DNA of 64,000 nucleotides from NCBI RefSeq assembly GCF_042477335.2, contig NC_091250.1, positions 133,459,384 through 133,523,383 on the forward strand, written 5' to 3'. Below the pieces are notes generated by a model that saw only the letters and a list, made by a program, of their open reading frames with translations, was not told the origin of the DNA and did no database searches. Both the position numbers and the translations under genes were made by a program. Below, piece by piece: positions 24,156 to 35,300 of the stretch. Each line of letters opens with the position of its first letter. Position 1 is the stretch's first letter. This DNA is from Ovis canadensis. Its lineage: Eukaryota > Chordata > Mammalia > Artiodactyla > Bovidae.

Positions 24156-24529
24156 ACACCCCCTAGGGTGATTAAAAACAAAAGGTCAGATAATAATAAG
24201 TGCTGACAAGGAGGTGGGGAAATTGGAACCCTTACGTGCTGCTGGAGGGAATGCAATTTGGTGTAGCCATTCTAAAACTTTTGAAGCAGTTTGGCAGCTC
24301 CTCAAAAATTAAGCATAGAGTCACCCAGTGACCCAGCAACGCCACTCCCAGGTATCTACCCGGGAGAAATAAAAGTTTCACATCCACACGAGAGCTCGCG
24401 CAGGAATGCTCACAGCAGTGTTACTCATAACGCCCATCGACAGACGACTAGACAAAGGCAGTGTGGCGCGTCTACAAGGACACGCTGGGAGGCGAGAAAA
24501 AGGAAGGAACTGATAGACGCCGCAACGCA

Positions 24530-25015
24530 AAGTTCCAGAGGAGGGGGCAGAGCATAGAGCACGTATTTGAAGAAATAGCCAAGATCTGCCAAAAGACGTG
24601 CATTTACAGACTCGAGAAGCTCAGTACACTCCAAAGAAGGTAAACTCAAAGCAAATTCCTTCCCAGAAACATCGTAATCAAACCACTGAGAACCGCAGAC
24701 AAAAAAAAAAAAAAAACCAGGAGAGCAGTCAGAGGATTGAGGCAGGGAAACAGCAGAGAGAAGACGGTGGGCTTCCTGCAGGGACACGGGCGCAGGAGGG
24801 CAGAGCGAGGGCCAGTGAAGACGCCCTTCAGATACTAAGACAGAATAAAGACGCTCTCAGACAAAGGGAAACTAAGAGAACTCGTCACTAGCAAGCGTGT
24901 TCTAGCAGAAATGCTGCAGGGGGGGTTTCGGGCAGAGAGAAAATCATGCCAGAACGAAACCTGGAACTTCAGGAACGGTGAGAGAGAGACCATGGAAGTC
25001 TGGGTAAAACCCTGT
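24530..25015 (+). mobile_element. L1 fragment, ORF1 3' region to ORF1-ORF2 junction
   Basis: GAAGAAATAGCCAAGATCTG, GAGAAGCTCAGTACACTCC, GAATAAAGACGCTCTCAGAC and ACTAAGAGAACTCGTCACTA follow the order of the 3' half of ORF1 in old mammalian L1s. An A17 run sits at about 24,702-24,717. Together with 25,561-27,245 it may belong to a single L1 copy. Confidence 0.65.
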
Positions 25016-25049
25016 TTCTCTTCTTTATAAAATTTATTTTTGTCTTAAA

Positions 25050-25152
25050 AAAATGTTTGGCTGCACAGCAGCACAGCACCTTGGTTCTCTGTCCAGGGAT
25101 CGAATCGGTGGAAGCGCAGAGTCTTATTCACTGGACCAGCAGGGCAGTCCCT
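25050..25152 (-). mobile_element. CHR-like tRNA-derived SINE, fragment
   Basis: TTCTCTGTCCAGGGATCGAA, GGAAGCGCAGAGTCTTATTC and ACTGGACCAGCAGGGCAGTC form the minus-strand head of the cetartiodactyl CHR-type SINE, including the complement of the tRNA B box. A second scrap of the family (GGGGCTTCCCTGGTGGCTCA) lies at about 25,251-25,270 on the + strand. Confidence 0.75.
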
Positions 25153-25415
25153 CTTCTCACTTCTTTAAAATGCATGACAGTCGAGGACAAAAATTACAGC
25201 ATCGTCTGAAGGAATTTTGAGGGAATTTTGAGGGAAATCTGTAGGTGTAGCGGGGCTTCCCTGGTGGCTCAAAGAGTAGACGTGATGATGAGACAGCTGC
25301 AGGTGGAAAGGGCGGACAAAGGTGGTTCGGTGTGAAGCTTTCCACACTCCACTTAGAGTGCAAAAATATAGATGGCGACAAATTCGGTATCTACATTATA
25401 GTCTCAAGAACAATC

Positions 25416-25560
25416 ACTAAAAAAGTAATTATGCAAGGCATTCACTAAACCACTGGATAAGCACTTTGTCATGTCTGTAGACCAGATTGTTATGCTGTAT
25501 ACCTTAAACTTATGCGGTGCCATATGCCAATCATATCTCAATAAAACTGGGGAAAAAGTT
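25416..25560 (+). mobile_element. Probable L1 3'-end fragment
   Basis: TATACCTTAAACTTATGCGG, TGCCAATCATATCTCAATAA and AAACTGGGGAAAAAG are typical of the 3' terminus of medium-age mammalian L1 copies. Short, so the exact subfamily is open. Confidence 0.5.
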
Positions 25561-27245
25561 AAAGAATCTAAAAAGATATCACCTGGAAACAATAATGAAG
25601 AAAGCTGAAGTGGCAATAATAATATCAGATGAAAGAAAACGACTCGGGGCAGCTAGAAGCATTACGTAATGATGAAAGGGCCAAGGAATCAAGGAGGCGC
25701 GCAGGCCGAATGTGCTCTCAGCCAACAGCCTGAGCAACACGGCCTTCAGAGCACACGAAGCAGGAACTGAGGGCCGGACGCAGGGACGGGACACCCGCGG
25801 CTGTGGGGCCCGCTCTCCGTGTCAGTAGAGCAAGCATAGACCATCACCGGGAAGACAGAGGAGCTGGGCAGCACCGCCAGCCGACGTTTCTAAACAGCGG
25901 TATAGAGCAGCACTCCAGCTAACAACCGCAAAATAACATCCTTTTTAAATGCACCTGCAACGCCCTCCAGAGAGACCGTATGCCAGGCTATAAAGCCAAC
26001 CGAAGAAATCTGAAGAACTCAGCTTATGTAAAATGTTCTTGACCACAATGGAATTACAGTGGACACCAGTAACGGTGAGAGATCTTCAAACACCCCAGAT
26101 GCAAGGCTTCCTGGTGGCTCAGTGGCAAAGAACCCGCCTGCCAACGCAGGAGACGCGGGCTCCATCCCTGGTCTGGGAAGACCCCACATGTCGCAGAGCA
26201 ACCAAGCCGTGCAGCACAGCTCCTGGGCCCTGGAGCCCCTGCCGCGCAGCAGGCGAGCTGCCACCAGGAGAAGCCTGCTCTCCACAGCCAGAGGAAAGAG
26301 AGCCGCAGCAACAAGACCCAGCACGGCCTAAAGTGAGCAAGCAGGCAAAAACTCCTGACACTTAGCGGTGCGCAAACTCCAAAATAATCTGTGGATCAAA
26401 GATGTCTCAAGGGAAATTGGAAAACATTTTTGAACTAAATGAAAATGAAAAACGTCAATATCAAAATTACTTGTGGATTGCAGTTGAAGTGCTTAGAAGG
26501 GAAAGTTTTGACATTAGTGCTTATATTGCAAGAGAAGAAAGACGGCCTAGGTGATCTAAGCTTCCTTCTTAGCAAACCAGAAAAATAAGAGCAAAGGAAA
26601 TGCAAAGCAGCCAGAGGAAAGGAAATAACAAAGGTGAAGCCCCGATCACCGAAGTGAAAAAACAGAAAAACGTTAGGTAAAATCAGTGAAATCAAGAATC
26701 ACTTCTTTGGGAAAGTCAATTACATTTGTTAATCTCTAGGTAGACTGAAAAAGGAAAAAAATAAAGAGGGAAGACACAAATTACTAATAACAGGAGTGAG
26801 GAAAGAGCCATCCCCACGAAGCCCACAGACACGAAAGGACAGCTAGGAATGACTCCGCACGCTCGGGTGCAACAGTGTCGATGAACGGACCAGTTTCTCG
26901 CAATCCACAAATCATCAAGACTTACCCAAGAACTAACAACCTGAATATCCCATTTACTAAAGCAACTGGCTCCATAGTTAATGACCTTTCAAATCAGAAA
27001 ACTCCAAACTCTGATAGTTTCACTGACAAATTGTTCAAAATACTTAGAGATAAAAATAACACCAATTCTACCTAACCTCTAAGAAAACAGAAGAGAACAC
27101 TCCCATTTTATGAGGCCAGCATCACCCTAATTCCAACAGCCGACAGAGGCAGAACCAGATAAAGAGCTATGGGGCGACACCTGTGACGCGCAAGCGTGCA
27201 AAAACCTTCAACACAAAACTAGGAAACTGGACCCAGCCGTAGATA
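25561..27245 (+). mobile_element. Old L1 LINE, ORF2 endonuclease-to-RT region, interrupted by SINE
   Basis: In L1 ORF2 order: GAAGAAAGCTGAAGTGGC and AATATCAGATGAAAGAA (about 25,600), GACCACAATGGAATTACAG (about 26,041), then after a SINE GAAAATGAAAAACGTCAATA (about 26,440), AGTGCTTAGAAGGGAAAG and TCTAGGTAGACTG (about 26,735). ACTGACAAATTGTTCAAAAT follows at about 27,022 and ATGAGGCCAGCATCACCCTA at about 27,110. All frames are closed. It is split by the CHR-like SINE at 26,100-26,345. Confidence 0.85.
26100..26345 (+). mobile_element. CHR-like tRNA-derived SINE, inserted in L1
   Basis: Begins GGCTTCCTGGTGGCTCAGTG with a tRNA-type A box, followed by the B-box-like GGGCTCCATCCCTGG. The body contains GCAGAGCAACCAAGCC and GGAGAAGCCTGCTCTCC. 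This arrangement is characteristic of cetartiodactyl CHR SINEs. It sits inside L1 ORF2 sequence. Confidence 0.82.
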
Positions 27246-28737
27246 GGAGGAGCAAGCACGCCAAGACCGAGAGGGTGCATCCCAGGACAGCAGAGAGGCT
27301 CAGCGCCGCGGCAGCCGTGGCCATCCTGCAGCCGAGGCTGGCGGAGGGAGCGCTCCAGGCATGGGCCGAAAAGAGCACGTGGCCACACCAGCAGGTGCAG
27401 AAAACGCAGGTCCCAGAACGCGACGTCCGACCATCATAAAGACTCAGAGGACCAGGGACGAGAAGGAGCCCCTAGGCCTGAAGCTGCTGCGCGCTTCAAG
27501 CTTCCAGCAGCCGATCGCCAGCAGGTGGAAATGTGACTGGCTTTTCCAGGGTGCACCCTCTGAGCTGCCGACCTTCCGAGCCCCAGGAGGTCAGTCCGTG
27601 GGATTCGCAGTGGGTAGTCGTGTTATCTGTATGTGGGACAGTTGTGTTTTTTTCCTTCCCCATCTGGATACCTGTTTTTCAGCTTGTTTTTCTTGGCTGA
27701 AATAGTCAGAGGTGAAAGGGTTTGGTATCTAGAGATACAGTTCAAAATATTCTGGAAAGAAAAGTGTGGCTGTGAATGGATGAACCCGCAGAGGCAAGAC
27801 GTCGCTAATCACTGAATCTGAGCGACAGTACAGGGAGCTGGTTGTACGCTTCCGTTTCTGTCTGAAATATTCTATAATTAAGAATTTTTAACCTGTTATT
27901 ACAGCACAACCACACCAACAGCTGAACAAATAGAAGAGGGGCTGAGGCAGTTCACGAAACCCACACAGGACCAGCGTTCTTACCAGCATCCACCGAACAA
28001 AACTCACAGCCAGACAGTTGATCCACCTGCTTGGTGCCTGGGAGCTTGGGGCCAAGCAGGACTTCACTTCAACCTGGCAGCTCGTGTCTGCTGTCTCTTA
28101 AAGAGGGGATCCAAGATAAACCAGGACCCCCACCATGGCACACAAGCGCCCTGGGCCACCTGGGTGATGACGGGCTGGGATGCAGGGAGCCCGGCTTGGC
28201 TGAGGGTCAGTCCCGGCTCGTGACGTCGCACGGGGTGGAGGAGCTGGACATGAGGCACTGACGGCTGAGCTTCCAAAAGCAGAAGAGAGGACGGGAGGGA
28301 AGTGGGCCCCTGGGAGACGTTTTGGCTTCTCAGCACCTTTGTCCGCACGTCCCCTCTGTGGTCAGAGGGGACACCGCGGGGCCCGGCCCAGTCAGTGGGC
28401 TTCCCCCTTCCGCTGGGAGCGTTGCCCCAATCCCATCGTCTCCGCGGCCCTCGGTCCCGGTGGCCTAAGTGTACCACCCCCTCTCTGCTGACAGCGCTGG
28501 AGGGGTTCCACACCCACTGTACACGGGAGGTGAGCGGGCCCCCAAACACCCACCTGTGCCAGCGGGAGGGTGACGGAAGGCCCCGGAGAGGGGAGAGGTG
28601 CGAGGAGGAGCCTGGGGCAGGGCGGTGTGTGCAGCGTCTGGGGCCCCAAGAGCCGCGGCCCCCAGGATTTGAGACCAGGGGCACACGGACGGTTCTTGCC
28701 AGCAGTCATCAGAAAATAAGCAACCACAGCAAGGCTA
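27246..28737. other. Intergenic DNA with an L1 3' remnant
   Basis: No gene recognised. At about 27,690-27,895 the order GAAATAGTCAGAGGTGAAAG, then AATCACTGAATCTGAG, then TGAAATATTCTATAATTAAG resembles the 3' end of an old L1 on the + strand. The rest (27,246-27,680 and 27,900-28,737) is unassigned and moderately GC-rich. Confidence 0.5.
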
Positions 28738-29046
28738 TCCAACCAGTCCATCCTAAAGGAGCTCAGTCCTGAATATTCATTGGACGAACAGATGCTAAAG
28801 CTGAAGCTCCAACACTTTGGCCGCCTGATGCAAAGAGCTGACTCACTGGAAAAGACCCTGATGCTGGGAAAGATTGAAGGCGGAAGGAGAAGGGGAGGAC
28901 AGATGAGACGGTGGGATGGCATCACCAACTCGATGGACATGAGTTTGAGTAAACTCTGGGAGTTGGTGATGGACAGGGAGGCCTGGCGCGCTGCAGTCCT
29001 TGGGGGTCGTAAAGAGTCGGACACGACTGAGCGACTGAACTGAACT
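28738..29046 (+). mobile_element. BovB 3'-end fragment
   Basis: Starts within CTATCCAACCAGTCCATCC and runs through CAAAGAGCTGACTCACTGG, GATGCTGGGAAAGATTGAAG and GGACAGGGAGGCCTGGCG to the tail GACTGAGCGACTGAACTGAA. About 310 bp, + strand, 5' truncated. Confidence 0.92.
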
Positions 29047-29079
29047 GGACAGACAATAAACACTGATGGTGAAGATTTT

Positions 29080-29240
29080 CTTTTTTTGAATTTTTACATC
29101 ATCAGTAAAAAATTTAACCAATTTAATACTAAAATGCAAAAAAAGGGAAAAGGTGATGGGTTGGTACTTTTAGATCACATTAAAATTTTAGTAATTTTAA
29201 TATTTTTTACTAAAATTTAGTATTTTAGTAAAATTTTCAT
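29080..29240. repeat. Extreme AT-rich patch with perfect inverted repeat
   Basis: Sequence just downstream of a BovB tail, nearly all A and T. TTTTACTAAAA at 29,205-29,215 and TTTTAGTAAAA at 29,223-29,233 are exact inverted arms with a 7-base loop, so a hairpin or cruciform is possible. Related half-copies (AAAATTTTAGTAATTTTAAT) lie immediately to the left. It may be slippage of an A-rich retroposon tail. Confidence 0.6.
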
Positions 29241-30870
29241 CTGAGAGTAACTTCAGGTCTGAGGGAGAGTCACAGAGTGTAGCCAAGAGCTCTGGAAGGC
29301 TCCTCCCGGCCCCCGGGTCAGCTCCTCCCCACCACCCACCACACACCTGTCCCCACGGACAGCAGGGCTGGGAAGCGGTGGACGGGGTTTCTCCAGCTTT
29401 CTCCCACTACTGTCCTTTCTTAGCCCCTGGAGCTGGGGCAGGACCCCCTGGTGCCCTCGGGGTCCGCTCCGGAGCTGTGAGGACGGCACCTGGAAGGGCA
29501 CAGCACGGGCACAGCATGTGCATCTGTCTCCAGGTCTTTATGTGGGGCCTGCCGTTTGCTCGAGAGTGAGAGTGGAGCACCGAGACGGTGACAGGTGGGG
29601 CCGGTCTGCGGCCTGGGGTCCCGATCAGCGTCTGCGTGGGTGACGCTCACATACAGGGAGAAGCTGAGAGATGTGCAGTCGGAAGGTCACAGACGTTTCT
29701 ACAGACTGCAGTAGCCACAGCCACCGTCTAGAGCTTGAACCGACGAAGCCTTTTTTTCCGGGAGGAATATTTATCACCGACATCGTTTAGACTTGCCATG
29801 CTGGCGATAGGCGGAAAGGGCCAGCTGCTGGTCTCACTCCTGTTTCAAATTCCCTGCAGACGGAGTGGTCTCCCGCCACCCAGCACTGCAGCCGCTGGCC
29901 ACGAGGAGGTGCAGGCGGGAGAGGGCAGGCTGGGCGGCGGCTGGGGGCTGCCCGGGAAGAGGAGGCACTGGGGTGAGGAGTGGCAGCCCTGCAGGGCCCT
30001 CACCCCATCAGGACGTCCAGACCTCGGGTTCTCCTGAGGCCCCAGGCCCCCGGGGCAGGCGGACGGAGCGCCCCTTCCCACCTTCCCACTGCCATCCGCA
30101 TTCCCGGGAAGCAGCCCACAGCATGGTTTGGGGGAAGGACCACAGCAAGGGCAGGGCGGCTCCTGTGGCTGGAGCACAGCCCAGGGGGGCGGCGGCCCCG
30201 CTGAGCTCAGCCGGCCCGCACGTGGCCCTCGTCCAGACCCGGGTTCCCTGGTTCTGTGCCCTCAGGAGCAGCGGCACCGGCCACCATTCCTGCTCCAGCA
30301 AATCGACAATCGTCTGTGGCTGGGGTATCTGAGAAAGGACCTTCGAGGAGCCGCCGCTGGAAATGAGCATCAGGGAGAAGTGAAGTGCGTGTCAGTGAGC
30401 AGGCGGGCGGTCGGAACCAGGCAGCAGTCAGTGCTAACGCCCTGGGGCCGCAGCAGGAAGGCCTCCGGCCGGGGGTGGGCGAGAGGGGTGGTGGGGCGAG
30501 CAGCTGGAGAGGCCCTCCAGACGGAGAGAGCAGGCCCGAGCTTTGTTCCCTGTGCTGGGAAGAGGTTGGATGGGCGTGAGGCGAGGACTGTGATCTGAGC
30601 TGTTAGCAGCTTGGACCAGGAGCCCCCAGTCCGGCTCTCACGTGACAGAGAGACCGGGAAGCAGTGGGCCAGAGGACCCGGGTATCCCTGGAGGAGGCTC
30701 AGGCCCCCCTCCTCGCCCTCCCCCAGTTGCTCAGAGGCAGAGGCCCACACCTGTGACCACCGGCCCTGCTTCCAGGGGCCGCTGCACTGGGCTGGTCCAG
30801 GGCAGAGGCAGCCGGGCCCGGGCGCCAGGCGGCAGCGTCCTGGGCCTGCACGCGGCTCTCTTGCACCTGT
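29241..30870. other. GC-rich intergenic DNA, no gene recognised
   Basis: No exon, RNA gene or repeat family recognised. Open frames are GC-bias shadows on both strands. Confidence 0.45.
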
Positions 30871-30874
30871 CCTC

Positions 30875-31270
30875 AGATTAGATTTCTCCTTTCTCATTAC
30901 CACCGTAATAGGTCCTTCAGACCTCATTCCAGCCCGAGATATTATCTGACCCGTATAATTAATTAATTATAGCCCAAATATTATAGATTATTAAAAATAG
31001 CATAACTAATAGTGTAATATCTCAAGCTGTCGACTTTAATAGTCAACATTGTCTTGGCGGCGCTTATCAGCCCGGGACACCCGGTGAGAATATTGATTCC
31101 GGGTAATTTTAGCCGTCATCTGCCATCCTGACGGCCAATTGTCAGGTCCTCACCCAAGCCGGGGCTCATTTGAAATCGTTAAACCGCTGTGCGGCTCGCA
31201 GTGGACCTTAATGTTTCCTTTTCTTCCCCTTCAATATGTTTCTGCAACACAGGAAAATAAATTGAGAAGT
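30875..31270. promoter_or_regulatory. Candidate conserved noncoding element (large AT-rich island)
   Basis: About 395 bp of AT-rich, non-repetitive sequence in a GC-rich setting. It has a perfect 18-base palindrome TATAATTAATTAATTATA at 30,954-30,971, then TTATTAAAAATAGC, GGGTAATTTTAGCC, GGCCAATTGTCAGG and CTTAATGTTTCC. It ends abruptly at the G-rich tract starting at 31,271. It has one of the clearest enhancer-like compositions in the window; activity is inference. Confidence 0.52.
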
Positions 31271-31344
31271 GGAGGGGGGAGGGGGAGGGGCTGGGGAGGG
31301 GCTGGGGAGGGGACGGGAGGGGAGGGGAGGGGAGGGGACGGGGC
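31271..31344 (+). repeat. G-rich purine tract (GGGGA/GGGGCT)n
   Basis: Repeated GGGGAGGGG and GGGGCTGGGGA units. The + strand has many G-runs of three to six, a typical G-quadruplex-forming composition. Confidence 0.85.
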
Positions 31345-31635
31345 CTCTCTCCCGCAGAGCAGCCCCGGGACCCTCCCCAGCGCCCCCGGCCCGTCTTCTC
31401 TCCTCCGGATTCTCTGGGAGGAGCTTTGCAGGGGGCGGGGCCCGAGGACCGGGCGGAGGGGTTGGAATCAAACTCCGGACTCAGACCTACTGTTGCCTGG
31501 CTTCGGCCTAGAAAGGCCCCCAACCCCTCCCCCAACCCCGTCTTCAACCCCGCTCCTGGGGTGTTTCCACCTGGACCCTCCGCACACCGGTTGCAGACAC
31601 GCAGGGTTGGACCCACACCGCGCGCAAGATGTGCA

Positions 31636-31690
31636 CCCCGCGCGCGCGCACACACACACACGCGCACACACACACACACACACACACACA
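31636..31690 (+). repeat. Alternating (CG)n/(CA)n microsatellite
   Basis: CGCGCGCGCA leads into CACACACACACGCGCACACA and a pure CA run. This alternating purine-pyrimidine tract is of the type that can adopt Z-DNA. Confidence 0.9.
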
Positions 31691-31849
31691 GGGGCAGACA
31701 TGCAGAGACACGTGTGAGTCACACAGCTGTCCTAGGACGCGGCCACGGGGAGTGCCTGGGGGCCTCCTGGGGGCCGAGGGGAGGTGCAGTCACAAACCCT
31801 GGCAGGGCAGGGGGAGCCGTGGCGGTCGCGGGGGGCTAGTCCCCCTACA

Positions 31850-32330
31850 CCCCAGTGTCCTGGTGCCCCGCCCGGGCGACGGCACTGCCGGTGACCGCGC
31901 CACAGCCCTCGGACACGCGCGCGCCCCGCCCTCCCCCGCGCACGACCCCACCCCCGCCTCCACTCCCGCAGACGACGCTCGCCACCCTAGGACACTTCCT
32001 TTTGCAAACAAACAGCACCCCCGACCCCTGCCGCCGGCACGCCCCCCTTCGACCCGGCACGCGACCCCCACCCCGCCCACCCCGCCCCGGGCCGCAGGAG
32101 GTCACCGCGCGCCAGAGTCGCTGCTCCGAGGTTTCCCCTGTAGCGTTACTCAAACTTCTAATTATGATTCATGCGCGTGATAATAATAATTTAATAATCA
32201 GGGAGCCGCGCAAGAGGCATTAACCTCAATTAAGCTCATTAAGCCGCCTGACCGCCCCCCGCGTGCCCTCCCGCCCCGCGGCCGCAGGCCCCTGAGTGCG
32301 GCTCCTGTGAATTCGGTTGCCGAGCCTCTT
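31850..32330. other. CpG-island-like patch flanking an AT-rich island
   Basis: CpG is dense at 31,860-32,140 and again at 32,250-32,330, wrapped around the AT-rich core at 32,142-32,252. No coding exon was found. The arrangement repeats that at 3,950-4,560. Confidence 0.45.
32142..32252. promoter_or_regulatory. Candidate conserved noncoding element
   Basis: CTTCTAATTATGATTCATGC, GATAATAATAATTTAATAAT, GGCATTAACCTCAATTAAGC and CTCATTAAGCC lie within 110 bp inside a CpG-rich patch. No repeat family matches. Motif content suggests homeodomain binding; inference only. Confidence 0.5.
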
Positions 32331-35300
32331 CCGTGTCCCTGGCCCCCGCCCCCCGCAACCCCGAGCGCCAGCGCGCTCGGCCACCCCTCGCCCCAAGCTG
32401 GGTTCCGCGCTCCCTGCCCCGCTTCCTCTGGGCGGAAGAGGGGCACCTCCTCCCCCACCGCCTTCACCCGCCCTCCACCCCTCAGGCTTCGGTCACCGCC
32501 CGCCCTCCCCGTGGCTCTGCTACCCTGAGACCCAGCCCGAGGCACGCCGTCAGGCCTGTGGCAGAGAACGCAGAGTGATGAGGGGAAGGTCTTGGGGGCG
32601 GGCCAGGCTGTGACCCAGGGGTGGCTGAGTGGTGGCTAGGCCAGCTGCTGGACAGCAGAGAGAGAAGCCACGGGAGAGCCAGGTGGGTGAAGCGCGGGAC
32701 AGACGGGTGGGTGGGGCTAAGGCCACCTCCTCTCAGCCCTGATGTGTGAGCTGTGAGGGCTGCACTGTATCGGTCAGGGCTCTGCTGCCACCACCCTGCT
32801 GCGTGACAAGCAACCCCGCCGTGCTCAGTGGCCCACGGCATGGCCATCCATTTCCTGCTGGTGGGTCGGGACCTGCTGCCAACTGCCACCCCCGCCAGGA
32901 GCCTTCGTGGGGTTCAGGCGGCCTCCACACCTTCCTTTCCAGGACCAGCTGAGGGGCCATCAGGGCCCTGGACCGTGTTCTGATGGAAAAGATTGGAAGT
33001 GGTCACAGGCGGGAACAGGAGGCCTCTGAAGGCCTGAGTCAGGAGGCCTGCTCACTTCTGCCCCTGCAGGTCACATGGCCAAACGCGGCCAAGGCCGGCT
33101 TCAGCAGCGTGAGCATCCTTTCCCCAAAGGAAGGCCTTGCTAGAAGGGAGAGTGAAGGGCAGGGGACTTGGGCTGCACCATCCACCCCCTGACGTGACGT
33201 TTCTGGTTTCATTGGAGCTCTTCCCGTTGGATGGGGCTGGGGGAGGGGAGGGCTTACTGTGAAAGTGGGCATGCACACAGATGCTTCCAGAACCCAGCTG
33301 TGCACTGAGACAGCAGGCCCACAGGCCGACCGTGCACCCTCCTGCAGAGGCAGCCCAGAGTAGCCCAGGTCCATCTCCAACCTCTGACCCCTGGGGAGGC
33401 CCAAGCAGAGCCAGAGGCAGCTATTCGGGTGCCTGGGATTTACTGAGGCAGGAGAAATCCAGGCGGGAGAGAGGAAGAGGCCAAGCCAGGTCAGAGCAAG
33501 GACGCTGCCCTCCCAGTCCTGCCCCAGAGGAGGGGCCCCTGGGACAGGCGCCTCCCAAGCAGCTCGTGCGTATGAGCCTGACCCACCGCACTCAGCTGCT
33601 CGAACCAGGAAACAGGCAGGGCAGCACCTGTGTCCACTGCACCAGGCAGAAACCTGACCAGCGCCAGGCCACACTGTCAGTGGAGGACAGACCCAGGTGG
33701 CCAGGGCCATCCCCCTGTTCCCAGGGGAGCGACAAGACCGCTGCGGGGGTGTGAATGCAGTGCACGAGCGGAAACACACTCTCCATGCTCAGCATTGCTC
33801 CTTCCAATTTTTCTTGTCAGCGTAAACCCGCTTTTGCTTTTGCATCCTGCATCTGCTCTGACGGGAGACAGGGAGCTAAGGGAGCCACACACATGATGTC
33901 CCGGAGCCCACAGTCTGGGGCCAGAGCTGCGGTGAGCACATAGAGGCACCATGACTTGCTAAGGCACGACCGTGTGACGCTTGGGGCTTGGAGAGGCCCC
34001 CAGGCTGACGCCGCCTCCGGGTGAGGAAGTCAGGCAGCTTCCAGATGGGGCGCCACTAAGGTGAGTAGGCAGGATGTGCGTGGACAGTAGCTAAGGGCAC
34101 CGTCAACAGAGGCACTCCACAGCCATACCATCTGGGCACAGCGGGGCTCTGGGCACAGGATGTGGGCCTAAGAGCCAGCAGGACCACCCACAGGACCCAG
34201 TCAGGAAGGCCTTGCTTGATTGGAGCTGCAGAGCCCTGAGTCAGCCCTGGACCATCGCAGCCTCCAGGAGCTGCTGGAACAGGAGGCCTGTGATTGGAGT
34301 TGTGCTTTAGAACGATAGGGGGCAGACGGAAGGAGGCTGTGGCAGGGGCAGGAGAGGTGGCCACCGTCAGGGGACCTTGATACCCAGAGCTCAAGGCACC
34401 TGTCAGTCCACTTGGGAGGGGTCTTCTGAGCATTCGCCCCTAGACAGAGGGATCTTGGGCTTCCTGGGACCCTGGGTTGGGGGGGCATCCATAGAAATCC
34501 CAGAAGCCTCTGGTGGGCACTGACTGAAAATGCCTGAGCTTGGAGCTCTGCGTCTGGCAGGACCCTGGTGGACAGGGAGGGGAGGTGGCCACCCGGGGCA
34601 GGATCAAGCCTGGAGCCCCTGCTGCCCTGCAGGGATGGACAGTGACAGGCAAAGTGGCTGCAGAGGACAGTGGCCTCAAGGGGGAGTCTGGAGGGACAGG
34701 GTCTGCTGGGGCAAGGACACCCCCCGACACCCCATCTGAACTGTCTTCCCTGTATCAGCTGGTGGCCGATTACCTGTCCTTTTTGCCAGTAAAGATGCTG
34801 GCACCACGCGCCGTTGCGGCCAAAGGGCCGCAGGCACCAGGGACGCTGCCCGGGGGCAGAACGCCAGGGGTCGGGGAGCTGTCCGCGGTCCTGAACACGG
34901 GCCTGGGCGTGCGCTCTCCGCGGTCCTGAAGGCGCCTTGGATGCCAAGGCTGCATGAGGCTGGGTCCCCCTTGTTCCAAAGCTTCCGTGCAGCAGCATAG
35001 GCCCCCTCCCTCCTCTGGTGTCCTGAGTGTGGGGTGCCCTTTCTCGAGTCGTCAGGAGACCCCAGGTGAGGTCTCAGAGAAGATGAGAAAGCAAAGAAGC
35101 AGAGCGTTCCCCTTTCATTTGCCAAACTTCAGGTGACCCAAAGCCGTTGTCAGGGGGTATTTTGGGGTGCATAGGAGGGGGAGGGTGCACAGAGCCTTCT
35201 GTGGCCAGCCTCCACCTCTGCCGCCTGCACTCTCCCCACAGGTGCCCGGGGAGGCGCCTGCTCAGAGAGGGCGCAGTGCCAGCAGAGGACCCTGTCCAGA

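Larger units (their letters stand above)
21590..24480 (+). mobile_element. Old L1 LINE, ORF2 3' part and 3' region, interrupted
   Basis: The stretch 21,600-22,541 follows the L1 ORF2 order in decayed form: AAACAATTCCATTTAAAATC, AATAAATTTAACCAAGAGGG, then GACAAGCTGATTCTG and GACTCAGAATAGCC. The element is split by a minus-strand BovB (22,543-23,772) and by a minus-strand Bov-A2 (23,879-24,155). It resumes each time in the correct order, with GAGAAATGCAAGTCAAAACC at about 23,835 and GGAGGTGGGGAAATTGGAAC at about 24,210, ending in the ACCCAGCAACGCCACTCCC region. Frames are broken throughout. It predates both insertions. Confidence 0.88.

Noticed and set aside
32760-33700. Possible old LTR or DNA-transposon remnant
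   Set aside because: Only vague similarity in tone; I could not match a family, so it is left unassigned.
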